Notes under the pieces: model-generated | Databases searched by the model: none | Seen by the model: only the letters and a program-made list of their open reading frames with translations | Told to the model about the DNA's origin: nothing | In this document: positions 55,206 through 63,301 of the stretch, one piece after another | Layout: every line of letters starts with the position of its first letter | Numbering within the stretch: position 1 is the first letter of the stretch | Source of the DNA: Deltaproteobacteria bacterium | GTDB taxonomy: Bacteria; Myxococcota_A; Polyangia; Polyangiales; JADJMO01 | Length of the DNA: 64,000 nucleotides | NCBI GenBank assembly: GCA_016182965.1 | Contig: JACPFM010000136.1 | Coordinates: 28,915 to 92,914, forward strand | Direction of reading: 5' to 3' | Program-made: the position numbers and the translations under genes

Positions 55206-56366
55206 ATGCGCTTGGCCTCGGTCGCCTCTCTCGCCTTGCTCGCCTTACCCGCGTTCATCGCATCGAGCGCGTCGGTCGGTGCGTGCCAGCCGTATCGGCG
55301 CCTCGCCGATCCGCCCGCGCCGCCGAAGGTGCCGTTCCTGCCGCCGGCGAGCGTCGCCGGTGTCACCCTCTCCGACGACGACATCTGCGCGCGCCTGGTC
55401 AACGGCGCGGTGCTCTGTCGCCGCGACTGGCGTCCGCCCGAGGCGAAGACCCACCCCGCGAGCTTCGTCCCGGTCTTCGAGGGCGGCGACGTGCAGCAGG
55501 TCGCGCTCGGCGGCTCGCACGGGTGCGTGCGGCGCGCCAACGGCGTCGTGCAGTGCTGGGGCGACAACGAGCACGGCGAGGTGTCCGGCCACGAGTTGAT
55601 CGTGCCCTGGCCGCGCGTCGTGCCGATCAGCGGCGCGGTCACGCAGGTGGCGCTCGGCGAGGAGCGCTCGTGCGCGCTCTTGATCGACGGGCACGTCGTC
55701 TGCTGGGGCACCTACCTCGGCGTCCGCCGCGACCCGGCGCAGCTGCCGGTGCTCGCCAACGTGGTCGAGCTCGCGATGAGCGGCCCGACCTTCTGCCTGC
55801 GCATGAAGGACGGGTGGGTCCGTTGCGGACGCGGCGACAGCTCGCTGCTCGCCGTCGAGGGGCTCGCCGCGCCGACGCAGATCGTCGCCGGCCACGATCA
55901 CGCCTGCGCCAAGGACGTCACCGGCGCCGTCGCCTGCTGGTCGCTGCGCAAGGACGACCTGAAGGGCACCTCGCTGAAGGCCCGCGCGATCCCGATCGAC
56001 CAGGTGGTGCAGCTGGCGAGCGGCGAGGCGCACGTCTGCGCGCGCCGGCTCGATCGCTCGGTCCTGTGCTGGGGCGAGAACGAGTTCGGCGAGCTCGGCG
56101 ACGGCACGCGGGTCGGCCGCGCGACGCCGGCGGCCGTCGCCCGCTTGACCGACGCGGTCGACCTCGCGGCCGGCGGTCGCCGCACGTGCGCGAAGCGGGC
56201 GAACGGCGCGCTGGTGTGCTGGGGGCGCAACCTGCTCGACGACGCGATGTTCCACGCGCTCACCGGGCTGCAGTCGCCGCCGGGTCCGCCGGGCGACGAC
56301 GACTCCCTGGTCCCGGAGCCCCTGCGCGTCCCGGGCGCGCTGCAGACCCCCGCCGCGGAGGGGTAA
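55206..56366 (+). CDS. RCC1-repeat (BLIP-II-like) secreted protein
   Basis: A 386-residue precursor from ATG 55206 with a signal peptide (MRLASVASLALLALPAFIASSASV). Repeated RCC1-type blades follow, each carrying HGC/HVC/RTC and (V/L)CWG(D/E)N patterns, for example GSHGCVRRANGVVQCWGDNEHGEV and HVCARRLDRSVLCWGENEFGELGDGT. Cysteines placed in the blades suggest stabilisation outside the cytoplasm. A regulator role is not implied; such proteins are often surface beta-propellers in myxobacteria. It lies next to the MocA remnant and 13 bp upstream of the rhomboid gene. Confidence 0.85.
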   Translation: MRLASVASLALLALPAFIASSASVGACQPYRRLADPPAPPKVPFLPPASVAGVTLSDDDICARLVNGAVLCRRDWRPPEAKTHPASFVPVFEGGDVQQVALGGSHGCVRRANGVVQCWGDNEHGEVSGHELIVPWPRVVPISGAVTQVALGEERSCALLIDGHVVCWGTYLGVRRDPAQLPVLANVVELAMSGPTFCLRMKDGWVRCGRGDSSLLAVEGLAAPTQIVAGHDHACAKDVTGAVACWSLRKDDLKGTSLKARAIPIDQVVQLASGEAHVCARRLDRSVLCWGENEFGELGDGTRVGRATPAAVARLTDAVDLAAGGRRTCAKRANGALVCWGRNLLDDAMFHALTGLQSPPGPPGDDDSLVPEPLRVPGALQTPAAEG

Positions 56367-56379
56367 GCTCCCCTCCAGC

Positions 56380-58101
56380 GTGCTGTTCCTCCCGATCGGT
56401 CACGACCAGAGCATCCGCCGGTTCCCATGGCTCACGGTCGCCATCATGGCGATCTGCGTGCTCTTGCAGCTGCACCGCACGCTGTTCGGTCCGTCGATCT
56501 TCGAGCTCGGCGACGCCGCGCGCGAAAGCGAGAAGCGCGGCCTCGCGGTGCTCCAGCGCGTGGGCGTGCCGCAGCAGCCCGCGGAGCCCGAAGACGACGA
56601 GGAGCTCGCGCCCCACCCTGCGCCGGCGCCCTTCGCGCAGCCGGCGCCGATCACGCTGCCATCCGACCTTCAGGGCGCCGACGGCAAGAAGGTCCTCGAC
56701 GCCGCGCGCGCCGGGAAGCTCGGCGACGATCCGACCATCGCCGCCTACCGCGCCGCGCACGATCGATTCGTGGAGATGCAGCGACGCGATCTGGTGCAGG
56801 CGTGGGGGTATCGTCCCTCGTCCGGCGCGTCGATCAACCTGCTGCTCTCGGCGTTCGTGCACGGCGGGTGGATCCACCTCGCGGGAAACCTGCTCTTCCT
56901 CTGGTTGTGCGGCTGCAACCTCGAGGACAAGTGGGGGCGCGTCGCGTTCGCCGTCGTGTACCTCTCCTCGGCGCTCGTTTCGTCGATCGCCTTCGCGCTC
57001 TGGCATCGCGGCTCGGACGTGCCGCTGGTCGGCGCCTCGGGCGCGATCGCCGGCGCGATGGGCGCGTTCCTCATCCGGTTCCACTCCGCGCAGATCAAGT
57101 ACTGGTGGTGGTACGGGTTCCGCACCGGCACCACCTACCTCCCGGCGTACGTCGCGTTCCCCGTGTGGTTCCTCTCGCAGCTCGGTCAGTCGTTCCTCGA
57201 GGCGAGCGGCTTCGACGAGGTCGCCTACTCGGCGCACGTCGGCGGCTTCGTCTGCGGCATGGCGTTCGGGACCGTGATCCGGTTCGGCGGGATCGAGCGC
57301 AGGTGGCTCGCCGATCCCGACGAAGAAGAGGACGCCGCGCCGCCGCCGCCGTTGCCGATCGCGCTGACGCGCGAGGTCCCGCCGGACCCGTTCGTGCGCG
57401 CCAAGAGCCTGCGTCCGGCGGCGCCCGAGGCGCGCAGCGTCCCTCCGGCGCCCAACGCCGCGGCGCGAAGCGTTCCGCCGTCGCCTGCTCCCGAGCTCCT
57501 CCCGCCGCCCGCCGACCTCCCGGACGTCGCGCCGTGGCCGCCGCCCATCGCCGACGTCGCGCCGTGGCCTCCGCCGGTCGCCGCGGAGCCGCCGCGCCGC
57601 ATGGACTCGACCATACCCATCGACTCGCCGATGGAGGCGCTCCGCCGAGCGCTCGAGGCCGATCCGTCACGCGACGACCTCCGCTACGAGCTGTGCAAGC
57701 ACGCCATCGGCGCGCGCGACGCCGACTCGATCGAGGCGACGGCCACCCGCACGCTCCTCTGGCTCGGTGAGCAGTCGCGCTGGCGCGACGTTCGATCGCT
57801 GCACGACGCGCTCCTCGCCTCGGGCATCGAGCGCCCGCTGAGCGATCGCGCGTTCTCCATGCTGGTGCGCTCGGCCGTCGAGTGCCGCGATCCGAAGCGC
57901 TGCGTGCAGGTCGCGCAGAAGATGGCCAACGCGTTCCCGAGCAGCCCGCTGCTCCCGCGCGCGCTGTGGGACGTCGCCACCGCGCAGCACGACGGCGGCC
58001 GCCCCGATCTCGCGCGCAAGACGCTCACGCAGCTCGTCACGCGCTTCCCCGAGCACCGCTTCGCCGACGAGGCGCGCCAACGCCTCCGCGCGATCGGCTG
58101 A
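56380..58101 (+). CDS. Rhomboid family intramembrane serine protease with long extra regions
   Basis: A 573-residue protein. The rhomboid core has the catalytic Ser220 in GASGAIAGAMGAF and His286 in AHVGGFVCG, with six membrane segments (first at ~18-36). The N-terminal loop (residues ~40-145) is unusually long and Pro/Ala-rich. After ~310 come a Pro-rich linker and a C-terminal helical TPR-like domain (LRRALEADPSRDDLRYELCKHAIGARDADS..., ALWDVATAQHDGGRPDLARKTLTQLVTRFPEHRFADEA). It cleaves membrane proteins within the bilayer. It begins 13 bp after the RCC1 gene stop. Confidence 0.92.
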   Translation: MLFLPIGHDQSIRRFPWLTVAIMAICVLLQLHRTLFGPSIFELGDAARESEKRGLAVLQRVGVPQQPAEPEDDEELAPHPAPAPFAQPAPITLPSDLQGADGKKVLDAARAGKLGDDPTIAAYRAAHDRFVEMQRRDLVQAWGYRPSSGASINLLLSAFVHGGWIHLAGNLLFLWLCGCNLEDKWGRVAFAVVYLSSALVSSIAFALWHRGSDVPLVGASGAIAGAMGAFLIRFHSAQIKYWWWYGFRTGTTYLPAYVAFPVWFLSQLGQSFLEASGFDEVAYSAHVGGFVCGMAFGTVIRFGGIERRWLADPDEEEDAAPPPPLPIALTREVPPDPFVRAKSLRPAAPEARSVPPAPNAAARSVPPSPAPELLPPPADLPDVAPWPPPIADVAPWPPPVAAEPPRRMDSTIPIDSPMEALRRALEADPSRDDLRYELCKHAIGARDADSIEATATRTLLWLGEQSRWRDVRSLHDALLASGIERPLSDRAFSMLVRSAVECRDPKRCVQVAQKMANAFPSSPLLPRALWDVATAQHDGGRPDLARKTLTQLVTRFPEHRFADEARQRLRAIG

Positions 58102-58106
58102 CGAGA

Positions 58107-58565
58107 TCAGCTGAGCGAGATCGCGCGCACCGTCGCCGCGTAGTCGACCCGGCGCGGTCGCCACGGGAGCGTGGGCGGGAAGCGGAACTGCGCCTCGCGC
58201 ATCGCGTGCGCGACATCGGGGTTGAACAGGCCGAGCTCGATCCCGTACGCCGGCCCCTCGTCGCCCGGGCGCTTGCCGCGGATCACGCGCGCGACGCTCC
58301 CCTCCGCGAGCGCCCACACCCCGGAGTACGGCACGCGGAAGAAGACCTCCACGTCCTCGCCCACCGTCAGCTCGTCCTCGGCGAGCACCTGCATCCCCGA
58401 GAGCGACAGGTCGATCATCTTGCGCGCGACCACCCGATAGTCGCGCGTGCGCACGACCTCGCAGCCGAGGCGGACGATGCGGCGGGACGCGATGCGATCC
58501 TTTGCGTGGACGATCTCCTGCATGGCCGCATCGTGCGAAGCCCTGGGATTCGCGGCCAAGTTCAT
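58107..58565 (-). CDS. PilZ-domain-like protein
   Basis: A 152-residue protein with KDRIASRRIVRLGCEVVRTRDYRVVARKMIDLSLSGMQVLAEDELTVGEDVEVFFRVP. The order R...R then D-L-S-x-x-G (DLSLSG) matches PilZ, so it may bind c-di-GMP. The stop lies five bases from the rhomboid stop; the genes are convergent. The C-terminal part (FRFPPTLPWRPRRVDYAATV) is unfamiliar. Start ATG 58565 (MNLAANPRAS) is preceded by no clear RBS. Confidence 0.8.
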   Translation of the reverse strand: MNLAANPRASHDAAMQEIVHAKDRIASRRIVRLGCEVVRTRDYRVVARKMIDLSLSGMQVLAEDELTVGEDVEVFFRVPYSGVWALAEGSVARVIRGKRPGDEGPAYGIELGLFNPDVAHAMREAQFRFPPTLPWRPRRVDYAATVRAISLS

Positions 58566-58660
58566 GGTAGGTGGAGGTGGGATACGACCGAACGGCAGCT
58601 CATCGCGACCGGTTGGCGACGTCGAGCCTCCACCGGCACGGCCGCTGCCCTTCTCGATGC

Positions 58661-59002
58661 ATGCACGAGCGAACGGTGCCGAGCGGATACGCGGGGGGCG
58701 AACGGCGGCGTCACAAGGTGTACGTGACGCACAACACCGAGTACCACACGCGCGACGACGTCTGCGTCGCCGTGCGGAATCGCAGGACGGGGCAGTGGGA
58801 GCCCCGCCACCGCGCGCTCGGCCACAAGATGTGCGGCGCGCTGCACACGCCGCAGAAGGTCGGCGAGCTACCGTTCCGCGATCGCCCCGAGCCCGGCGAT
58901 CAGATCGTGTTCGACGACGGTCGACAGCACCACGTGATCACCTCCGAGCTCGAGCGTGTCACGCGGCCGCCGCGGGAGCTCGTCGCGTACTACCCACGGT
59001 GA
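58661..59002 (+). CDS. Small hypothetical protein, His/Arg-rich
   Basis: A 113-residue protein from ATG 58661. The core is VYVTHNTEYHTRDDVCVAVRNRRTGQWEPRHRALGHKMCGALHTPQKVGELPFRDRPEPGDQIVFDDGRQHHVITSELERV, likely a small beta domain. No signal peptide. Upstream GTG 58571 is less likely because the added part is low-quality composition. The pattern resembles small conserved proteins of Deltaproteobacteria-type genomes, but I cannot name it. A hairpin with a UUCG loop follows its stop. Confidence 0.6.
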   Translation: MHERTVPSGYAGGERRRHKVYVTHNTEYHTRDDVCVAVRNRRTGQWEPRHRALGHKMCGALHTPQKVGELPFRDRPEPGDQIVFDDGRQHHVITSELERVTRPPRELVAYYPR

Positions 59003-59022
59003 TCGGCCGGTACGCTCGTTCG

Positions 59023-59044
59023 CCCCCGGGCTTCGGCCCGGGGG
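59023..59044. terminator. Terminator hairpin with TTCG tetraloop
   Basis: CCCCCGGGC-TTCG-GCCCGGGGG: a 9-bp perfect GC stem closed by a TTCG loop, expected to be unusually stable as RNA on the plus strand. It sits between two convergent genes (stops at 59002 and 59057), so it can stop both. Confidence 0.8.
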
Positions 59045-59056
59045 ACCTCTCCTCGA

Positions 59057-60928
59057 TCAGCCCGTGGTGCTCGGGAGGAACGCCGCGCAGAACCGCTCGG
59101 AGAACTTCTTGAACGCGCCGTCGGCCATCGTGCCGTAGATCTTCTCCTCGAGCGGCTGCGACGGCGTGCCGCCCTCGGGGTGGTCCTTGATTACGTTGGC
59201 CGGGATCGGCTCGGCGCTCTCGAGCTCGAAGCGCAGCGGCTGATCGTCGCCGGGGATGACGAACACCGCCTCGAACCGGTGCGTGAGGCCGACCCACACG
59301 CCGCGCGGCTTGGTGATGCTGCCGTCGAACGTGCCCTTCCAGTCCTCGACGTGGGTGACGAAGAGGGTGGGCTCGGTGACCTCGGGCAGCTTGTCTTGCG
59401 CGTCTTCGAGCCGCGGTCCGAGGACGACCGTGAACACGGTGGGGCCGAACGCGTCGGCCACGCGCCTCGCGAGCACCTCACCGTGCGCGCGCTCGCGCTT
59501 CTCGGCGTGGGTGGCGTCGAAGTAGCGCGACGGGTACGACGCCTCGCCGATGAACCAGTGGTGCTCGGCGACGTGCTTGTCGGCGCGCCGCATCGAGGGC
59601 GAGAGCCGCTTGTGGAAGCGGATCTGGATGGTCGTCGACGTCGAGCCGGCGTGCGCCTTCGCCTCCGACCAGGCGAACAGCCGCTCGACGAACGACCGGA
59701 CCTCCTGGCTCGGCATCGGCTTCTGTCGGTAGGCGTCGAGCGCCGGCGCGAACATCGCGTGCATCGCGTCGCTCAGCTCGTTCTCGAGGCCGTGATCGGG
59801 GCGACGGCGCGCGAAGTCCTGCAGCGCGGCCACCGTCCCGCGCTTCTTGGCGCGATCGAGCTCGTCGAGCATCGCCGTGCGGCGGGCGACGTCGACCTCC
59901 TGCGGGATCTGATCGGGATGCGTCGTGCGGAAGCGGTCGATCGCCTCCACGGTCCCCTCCTTCTCCGCGAGGCGGAGCTCGGCGCGCGGGAGGAGGACGG
60001 TGCGGACCTCCTCGCTGCGCTTGCCGCCGAGCGCGAGGTAGCTCTCGAACGACGCGGTGTCGCCGCGCTCGTTGGCGGCGGAGAAGAGCGCGCGATCGCT
60101 CGCCGCGTTGCGGGCGGCGCGCGCGGGCTGCGCGAGGAGGAGGCCGGCGATCGGCGCGACGATCCAGGCGCGCGTCGTCCACGGCGGGAGCCGCTGCGCG
60201 AGATCGCCGCGCGGGCCGAGCGGGCTCGAGAGGCGCGGTCGCTGCAGCGGATCGAGCGTGAACATGAGCGTGATGCGCTCGTCGGAGTCGCGCGCGGCCC
60301 GCGCCTCGTCGCGACCGGACTCGATCGCGCGGAGCGTCGCGACGGCGTGCGCCTCGTCGCGGCAGGGCAGCGTGAGGACCTCGCCGTTGACGATCACGAC
60401 CCGCACGTCGCGCCGCGCGTGCGGATCGCGCTCGGCGCTCTGCACGTCGCCGAGCGAGATCACGCGGAGCAGCTCGTCTCGCGCGTCGATCAGCGTCAGG
60501 GGGAAGACGTAGTGGGCGCGCTGCCACGGCAGCGCCTTGCGCTGCAGGCGGCGGACGAGCAGCTGGACGGCGCCCAGGGTGAGCGACGAGACGGCCACGA
60601 CGTAGACCGGCAACGCGGACGTGTCGTGCATCGCCTGCCGCTGCCCGAGATCGCCGAACCCGAACGCGACGACGGCGATGAGCAGCCCCACGCCGAAGGC
60701 GACCGCCGCTCCGAAGAGGAGCCCTGCGCGCGATCGCACCGTCGCGACGGCCAGCGGCTTCGGCGCGAGCGAGCCGCGCGCGCAGGAGGCGAAGCGCTCT
60801 TGCATCGAGCGCGAGAGCCCGTGGAAGTCGACGATGCGTACGATCGACGGCCGCGTCGGCAGCGTCGACCGCGATTCGCGCGCGAGCAGCTCGCGTGACG
60901 AGAGATCGTTGGTCTTGGTGATGTTCAT
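59057..60928 (-). CDS. Large hypothetical membrane protein
   Basis: A 623-residue protein (ATG 60928 preferred; a GAGGACC-type site precedes it). It has two membrane segments near residues 70-90 (LFGAAVAFGVGLLIAVVAFGF) and 105-125, and a third hydrophobic part at ~260. A long helical and mixed soluble part follows with repeated Glu/Arg-rich helices and TIQIRFHKRLSPSMRRADKHV, FGPTVFTVVLGPRLEDAQ and HRFEAVFVIPGDDQ. No family is named. The N-terminal segment before the membrane part (SSRELLARESRS...) is cytoplasmic-type. Confidence 0.6.
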   Translation of the reverse strand: MNITKTNDLSSRELLARESRSTLPTRPSIVRIVDFHGLSRSMQERFASCARGSLAPKPLAVATVRSRAGLLFGAAVAFGVGLLIAVVAFGFGDLGQRQAMHDTSALPVYVVAVSSLTLGAVQLLVRRLQRKALPWQRAHYVFPLTLIDARDELLRVISLGDVQSAERDPHARRDVRVVIVNGEVLTLPCRDEAHAVATLRAIESGRDEARAARDSDERITLMFTLDPLQRPRLSSPLGPRGDLAQRLPPWTTRAWIVAPIAGLLLAQPARAARNAASDRALFSAANERGDTASFESYLALGGKRSEEVRTVLLPRAELRLAEKEGTVEAIDRFRTTHPDQIPQEVDVARRTAMLDELDRAKKRGTVAALQDFARRRPDHGLENELSDAMHAMFAPALDAYRQKPMPSQEVRSFVERLFAWSEAKAHAGSTSTTIQIRFHKRLSPSMRRADKHVAEHHWFIGEASYPSRYFDATHAEKRERAHGEVLARRVADAFGPTVFTVVLGPRLEDAQDKLPEVTEPTLFVTHVEDWKGTFDGSITKPRGVWVGLTHRFEAVFVIPGDDQPLRFELESAEPIPANVIKDHPEGGTPSQPLEEKIYGTMADGAFKKFSERFCAAFLPSTTG

Positions 60929-60986
60929 GCGAGGTCCTCGCTCAGGTCGCATGAGGTCGGATGCGCGCTGGTGCAGCGCATCGCGC

Positions 60987-61226
60987 GGTCATGGTCAGGG
61001 GGAGCGCCTGCTGCCGCTCCCCCCGACACCCCCCAACAGCCGCTCGCGCGCCAGCGCCCGTCGCTGTCGCGACGAGGCGCGGCGGCTCGCGAAGGATGCG
61101 GGCGGTCATGGTCAGGGGGAGCGCCTGCTGCCGCTCCCCCCGACACCCCCCAACAGCCGCTCGCACGCCAGCGCCCGTCGCTGGTCGCGACGAGGCGCGG
61201 CGGCTCGCGATCGATGCGGGCGGCGC
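60987..61226. repeat. Tandem copies of a ~120-bp intergenic element
   Basis: Two head-to-tail copies (about 60987-61106 and 61107-61226) share GGTCATGGTCAGGGGGAGCG..., a GC hairpin (GGGGAGCG/CGCTCCCC) and ...CACCCCCCAACAGCCGCTCG, differing at only a few bases. A third copy lies in reverse orientation at about 63113-63230, next to the hemerythrin gene. They have the look of a REP-like or miniature mobile element. Confidence 0.85.
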
Positions 61227-61255
61227 GGCCTTTGGCTGCCATTCGTGCGCGCGGC

Positions 61256-61339
61256 GGTTACGACCGGTTGGGACCGATTGGATCGGTTACGACCGGTTGG
61301 ATCGGTTACGACCGGTTGGGACCGGTTGGGACCGGTAGG
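61256..61339. repeat. Degenerate ACCGGTT tandem repeats
   Basis: About 84 bp of irregular units of the type CGACCGGTTGGGA / TCGGTTACGACCGGTTGG. The ACCGGT core is palindromic. The units vary in length (about 10 and 20 bp), so the repeat is imperfect. No gene overlaps it. Confidence 0.6.
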
Positions 61340-61578
61340 CCGCGACGGGGCGTGGCGCTTCGTTGTCGCGCGGGTGCGTCGAGGTCTTGGCGGCGGTTCG
61401 TGCGCGCGGCCGTGATGAGGGGTGTCGGCGCGACGAGCGGGCCGCGTTGTCGCGACGGCAGGCGTTGTCGCGACGAGCATCCGCTGTCGCGATGTGCGGC
61501 GCTTCACGAGTCGAAGGTCGTCCCGCATCGGCCCAGCCGACGGAGGACGGGAGAACTCTCCTTCTCGCCCTGGCGCCT

Positions 61579-61711
61579 CACGACTGACGACCGACGGCTG
61601 ACGACGGACGACTCACCGCTGACGACTGACGACTGACGACTGGCGACTGACGACTGGCGACTGACGACTGACGACTGACGACTGACGACTGACGACTGGC
61701 CGACGGACGAC
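61579..61711. repeat. Second heptad array (CTGACGA)n
   Basis: About 130 bp of CTGACGA-type heptads with GGC/CGG variants, between an intergenic region and the kinase gene stop (61729). It is the same family as the two arrays at 2419-2613 but lies about 59 kb away, in the inverted (2581-2613-like) orientation. Confidence 0.85.
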
Positions 61712-61728
61712 CCGGTCTGCGCGGCCAG

Positions 61729-62691
61729 TCAGCGCAGGGTGCTGGCGTGGGTGGCGACGGCGACGGAGATGATGAGGGCGAGGAACACCGCGGCCGCGAC
61801 GAGCATGGCGCCGAGGTGACGGAGGCGCGGGCGGGTGCCGCGATCGAGCATTCGCAGGGCGGCGCGCGCGCTCCTGGGGCGACGCTCCGGGCGCAGGTCG
61901 ACGAGGCGTTGGATCAGCTCGCGCGCCTCGGCGGAGACGCCGGGCAGCGCCACCTCGAGCTCGAGCCGATCGCCCACCCGGTCGAGCTTGTCGGGCGGCT
62001 TGCCGGTCGCGGCGTAGATCATCGTCGCGCCCACGCCGTAGAGATCGCCGGCGACGCCGACGTAGCCGGCCTTCTGCTCCGGCGCGGTGTAGCCCGGGGT
62101 CATGACCAGCGACGGCAGGCCGTGTTCATCGGGCGAGCAGAGCCCGTCGAGATCGATGAGCACCGGCTGGCTGTCGCGCTCGCCGCGGAACATGACGTTC
62201 CGCGGGGTGACGTCGCCGTGCATGAACGAGCGATCGTGCAGGTAGGCGACCACCTCGAGCAGCTTGCGCAGCAGGTCTTCGAACGCGGCACCGGTGACGA
62301 ATCGACGAGCGACGACCCGATCGCTGAGCGTGCCGCCGTTCAGGCGCTCCATCGCCAGGAAGGACCGAAGGCCGGTGCGCTCGAAGCCGAGCACCCGGGG
62401 AAGACCGACGTTATCGAACGTGGCCGCGAGCCGGGCGCTGCGCGCGAACAACTGGTGGACCTTCCACGTGTTGAAGGCGTTGCGCTCGAGGACCTTCACC
62501 ACGGCGGTGCGGCCGTCGGCGTGCTCGGCCGCGCGCACCCTGGCCGTGCCGCCACGACCGACCTCGGCCCGCAGCCCGAAGCCCCCGCACACCGCCATCG
62601 GACGCCCACACTGTCGGCAACCGGGCGCGGGCGCCGAGTCGCCGCGGGGCGCGTCGCCGCGGGGCGCGTCGCAGTGGGGGCAGGAGGTCAT
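61729..62691 (-). CDS. Ser/Thr protein kinase with N-terminal zinc ribbon and C-terminal membrane segment
   Basis: A 320-residue protein from ATG 62691. It starts with a CPHC...CRQC zinc-ribbon-like pair (Cys4/7 and 25/28). The kinase domain has GRGGTARV (Gly-rich loop ~45-52), Lys66, HGDVTPRN (HRD-position His158-Gly-Asp160, Asn165) and DLD (180-182, DFG equivalent). HGD instead of HRD and DLD instead of DFG are variations seen in some active kinases. The end (LGAMLVAAAVFLALIISVAVAT) is one membrane helix. The substrate is unknown. Confidence 0.88.
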   Translation of the reverse strand: MTSCPHCDAPRGDAPRGDSAPAPGCRQCGRPMAVCGGFGLRAEVGRGGTARVRAAEHADGRTAVVKVLERNAFNTWKVHQLFARSARLAATFDNVGLPRVLGFERTGLRSFLAMERLNGGTLSDRVVARRFVTGAAFEDLLRKLLEVVAYLHDRSFMHGDVTPRNVMFRGERDSQPVLIDLDGLCSPDEHGLPSLVMTPGYTAPEQKAGYVGVAGDLYGVGATMIYAATGKPPDKLDRVGDRLELEVALPGVSAEARELIQRLVDLRPERRPRSARAALRMLDRGTRPRLRHLGAMLVAAAVFLALIISVAVATHASTLR

Positions 62692-62774
62692 GGCTTGGCG
62701 AGCCCTTGGGACACCGGAAGTGGCCTCGAGGTTCCGACACACAACGCTGGAACCGCTTGGCGCCTTTCACCCCG

Positions 62775-63116
62775 TTAACGCGCGGCCCCCCGGATCGATC
62801 TCCCCGCCGCCCCGCACCCCGCCGCGACCTTCCCGAAGCCTGCGGTCCTCCCGACGCCTGCGGTCCTCCCGACGCCTGCGCTCTTCGGACGCGCCGGGGT
62901 GCCGAGCGCGGAGCGGCGCGGGACCGCCGGTCCTGCCGACGCCTGCGGTCCTGCCGACGCCTGCGGTCCTTCCGACGCCTGCGGTCCTTCCGACGCCTGC
63001 GTTCCTGCCGACGCCTGCGGTCCTCCCGTCGCCTGCGGTCCTCCCGCGCCTGCGCAGCTCGACGCGGCGGTCGCGCCGCGCGCCAACACCAGCAGCGACA
63101 TGAGGTAGCGCGGCAT
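62775..63116 (-). CDS. Doubtful small exported repeat protein
   Basis: A 113-residue frame from ATG 63116 (MPRYLMSLLVLARGATAASSC, signal-like), then GGPQAS hexapeptide repeats in the first half and GVGRTAG in the second, because the repeats change frame at 62890-62930. The repeated DNA is open in several frames on both strands, so coding is uncertain. Listed because the N-terminus looks like a signal peptide. Confidence 0.25.
   Translation of the reverse strand: MPRYLMSLLVLARGATAASSCAGAGGPQATGGPQASAGTQASEGPQASEGPQASAGPQASAGPAVPRRSALGTPARPKSAGVGRTAGVGRTAGFGKVAAGCGAAGRSIRGAAR
62829..63050. repeat. 18-bp tandem repeats in two clusters
   Basis: Units such as CCTGCCGACGCCTGCGGT are repeated at 62829-62880 and 62931-63050, separated by about 50 bp of non-repeat. 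The intervening piece shifts the reading frame on either strand. Confidence 0.8.
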
Positions 63117-63230
63117 CGATCGCGAAGCGCCGTGCCTCGTCGCGAAGCGACGGGCACTGGCGCTGAGCGGCTGGTGGGGGGTGTCGGGGGGAGCGACAGC
63201 AGGCGCTCCCCCTGACCATGACCGCTCCCC
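63113..63230. repeat. Inverted third copy of the ~120-bp element
   Basis: The reverse complement matches the element of 60987-61226 (GGTCATGGTCAGGGGGAGCG and CGACACCCCCCAACAGCCGC equivalents) with more substitutions. A further short piece (CCGCTCCCCCTGACCATA) follows at 63220-63240. Confidence 0.8.
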
Positions 63231-63301
63231 CTGACCATAACCGGCTTCCAAGGAGCTGCGCACGTCGGCAGGGCGTCGACGGCGGAGGGACCGGTGAAGC
63301 C

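Noticed and set aside
62899..63108. Plus-strand frame with GPADAC hexapeptides
   Set aside because: The same tandem DNA is open in several frames, and this one starts without signal or RBS; it is a product of the repeat.
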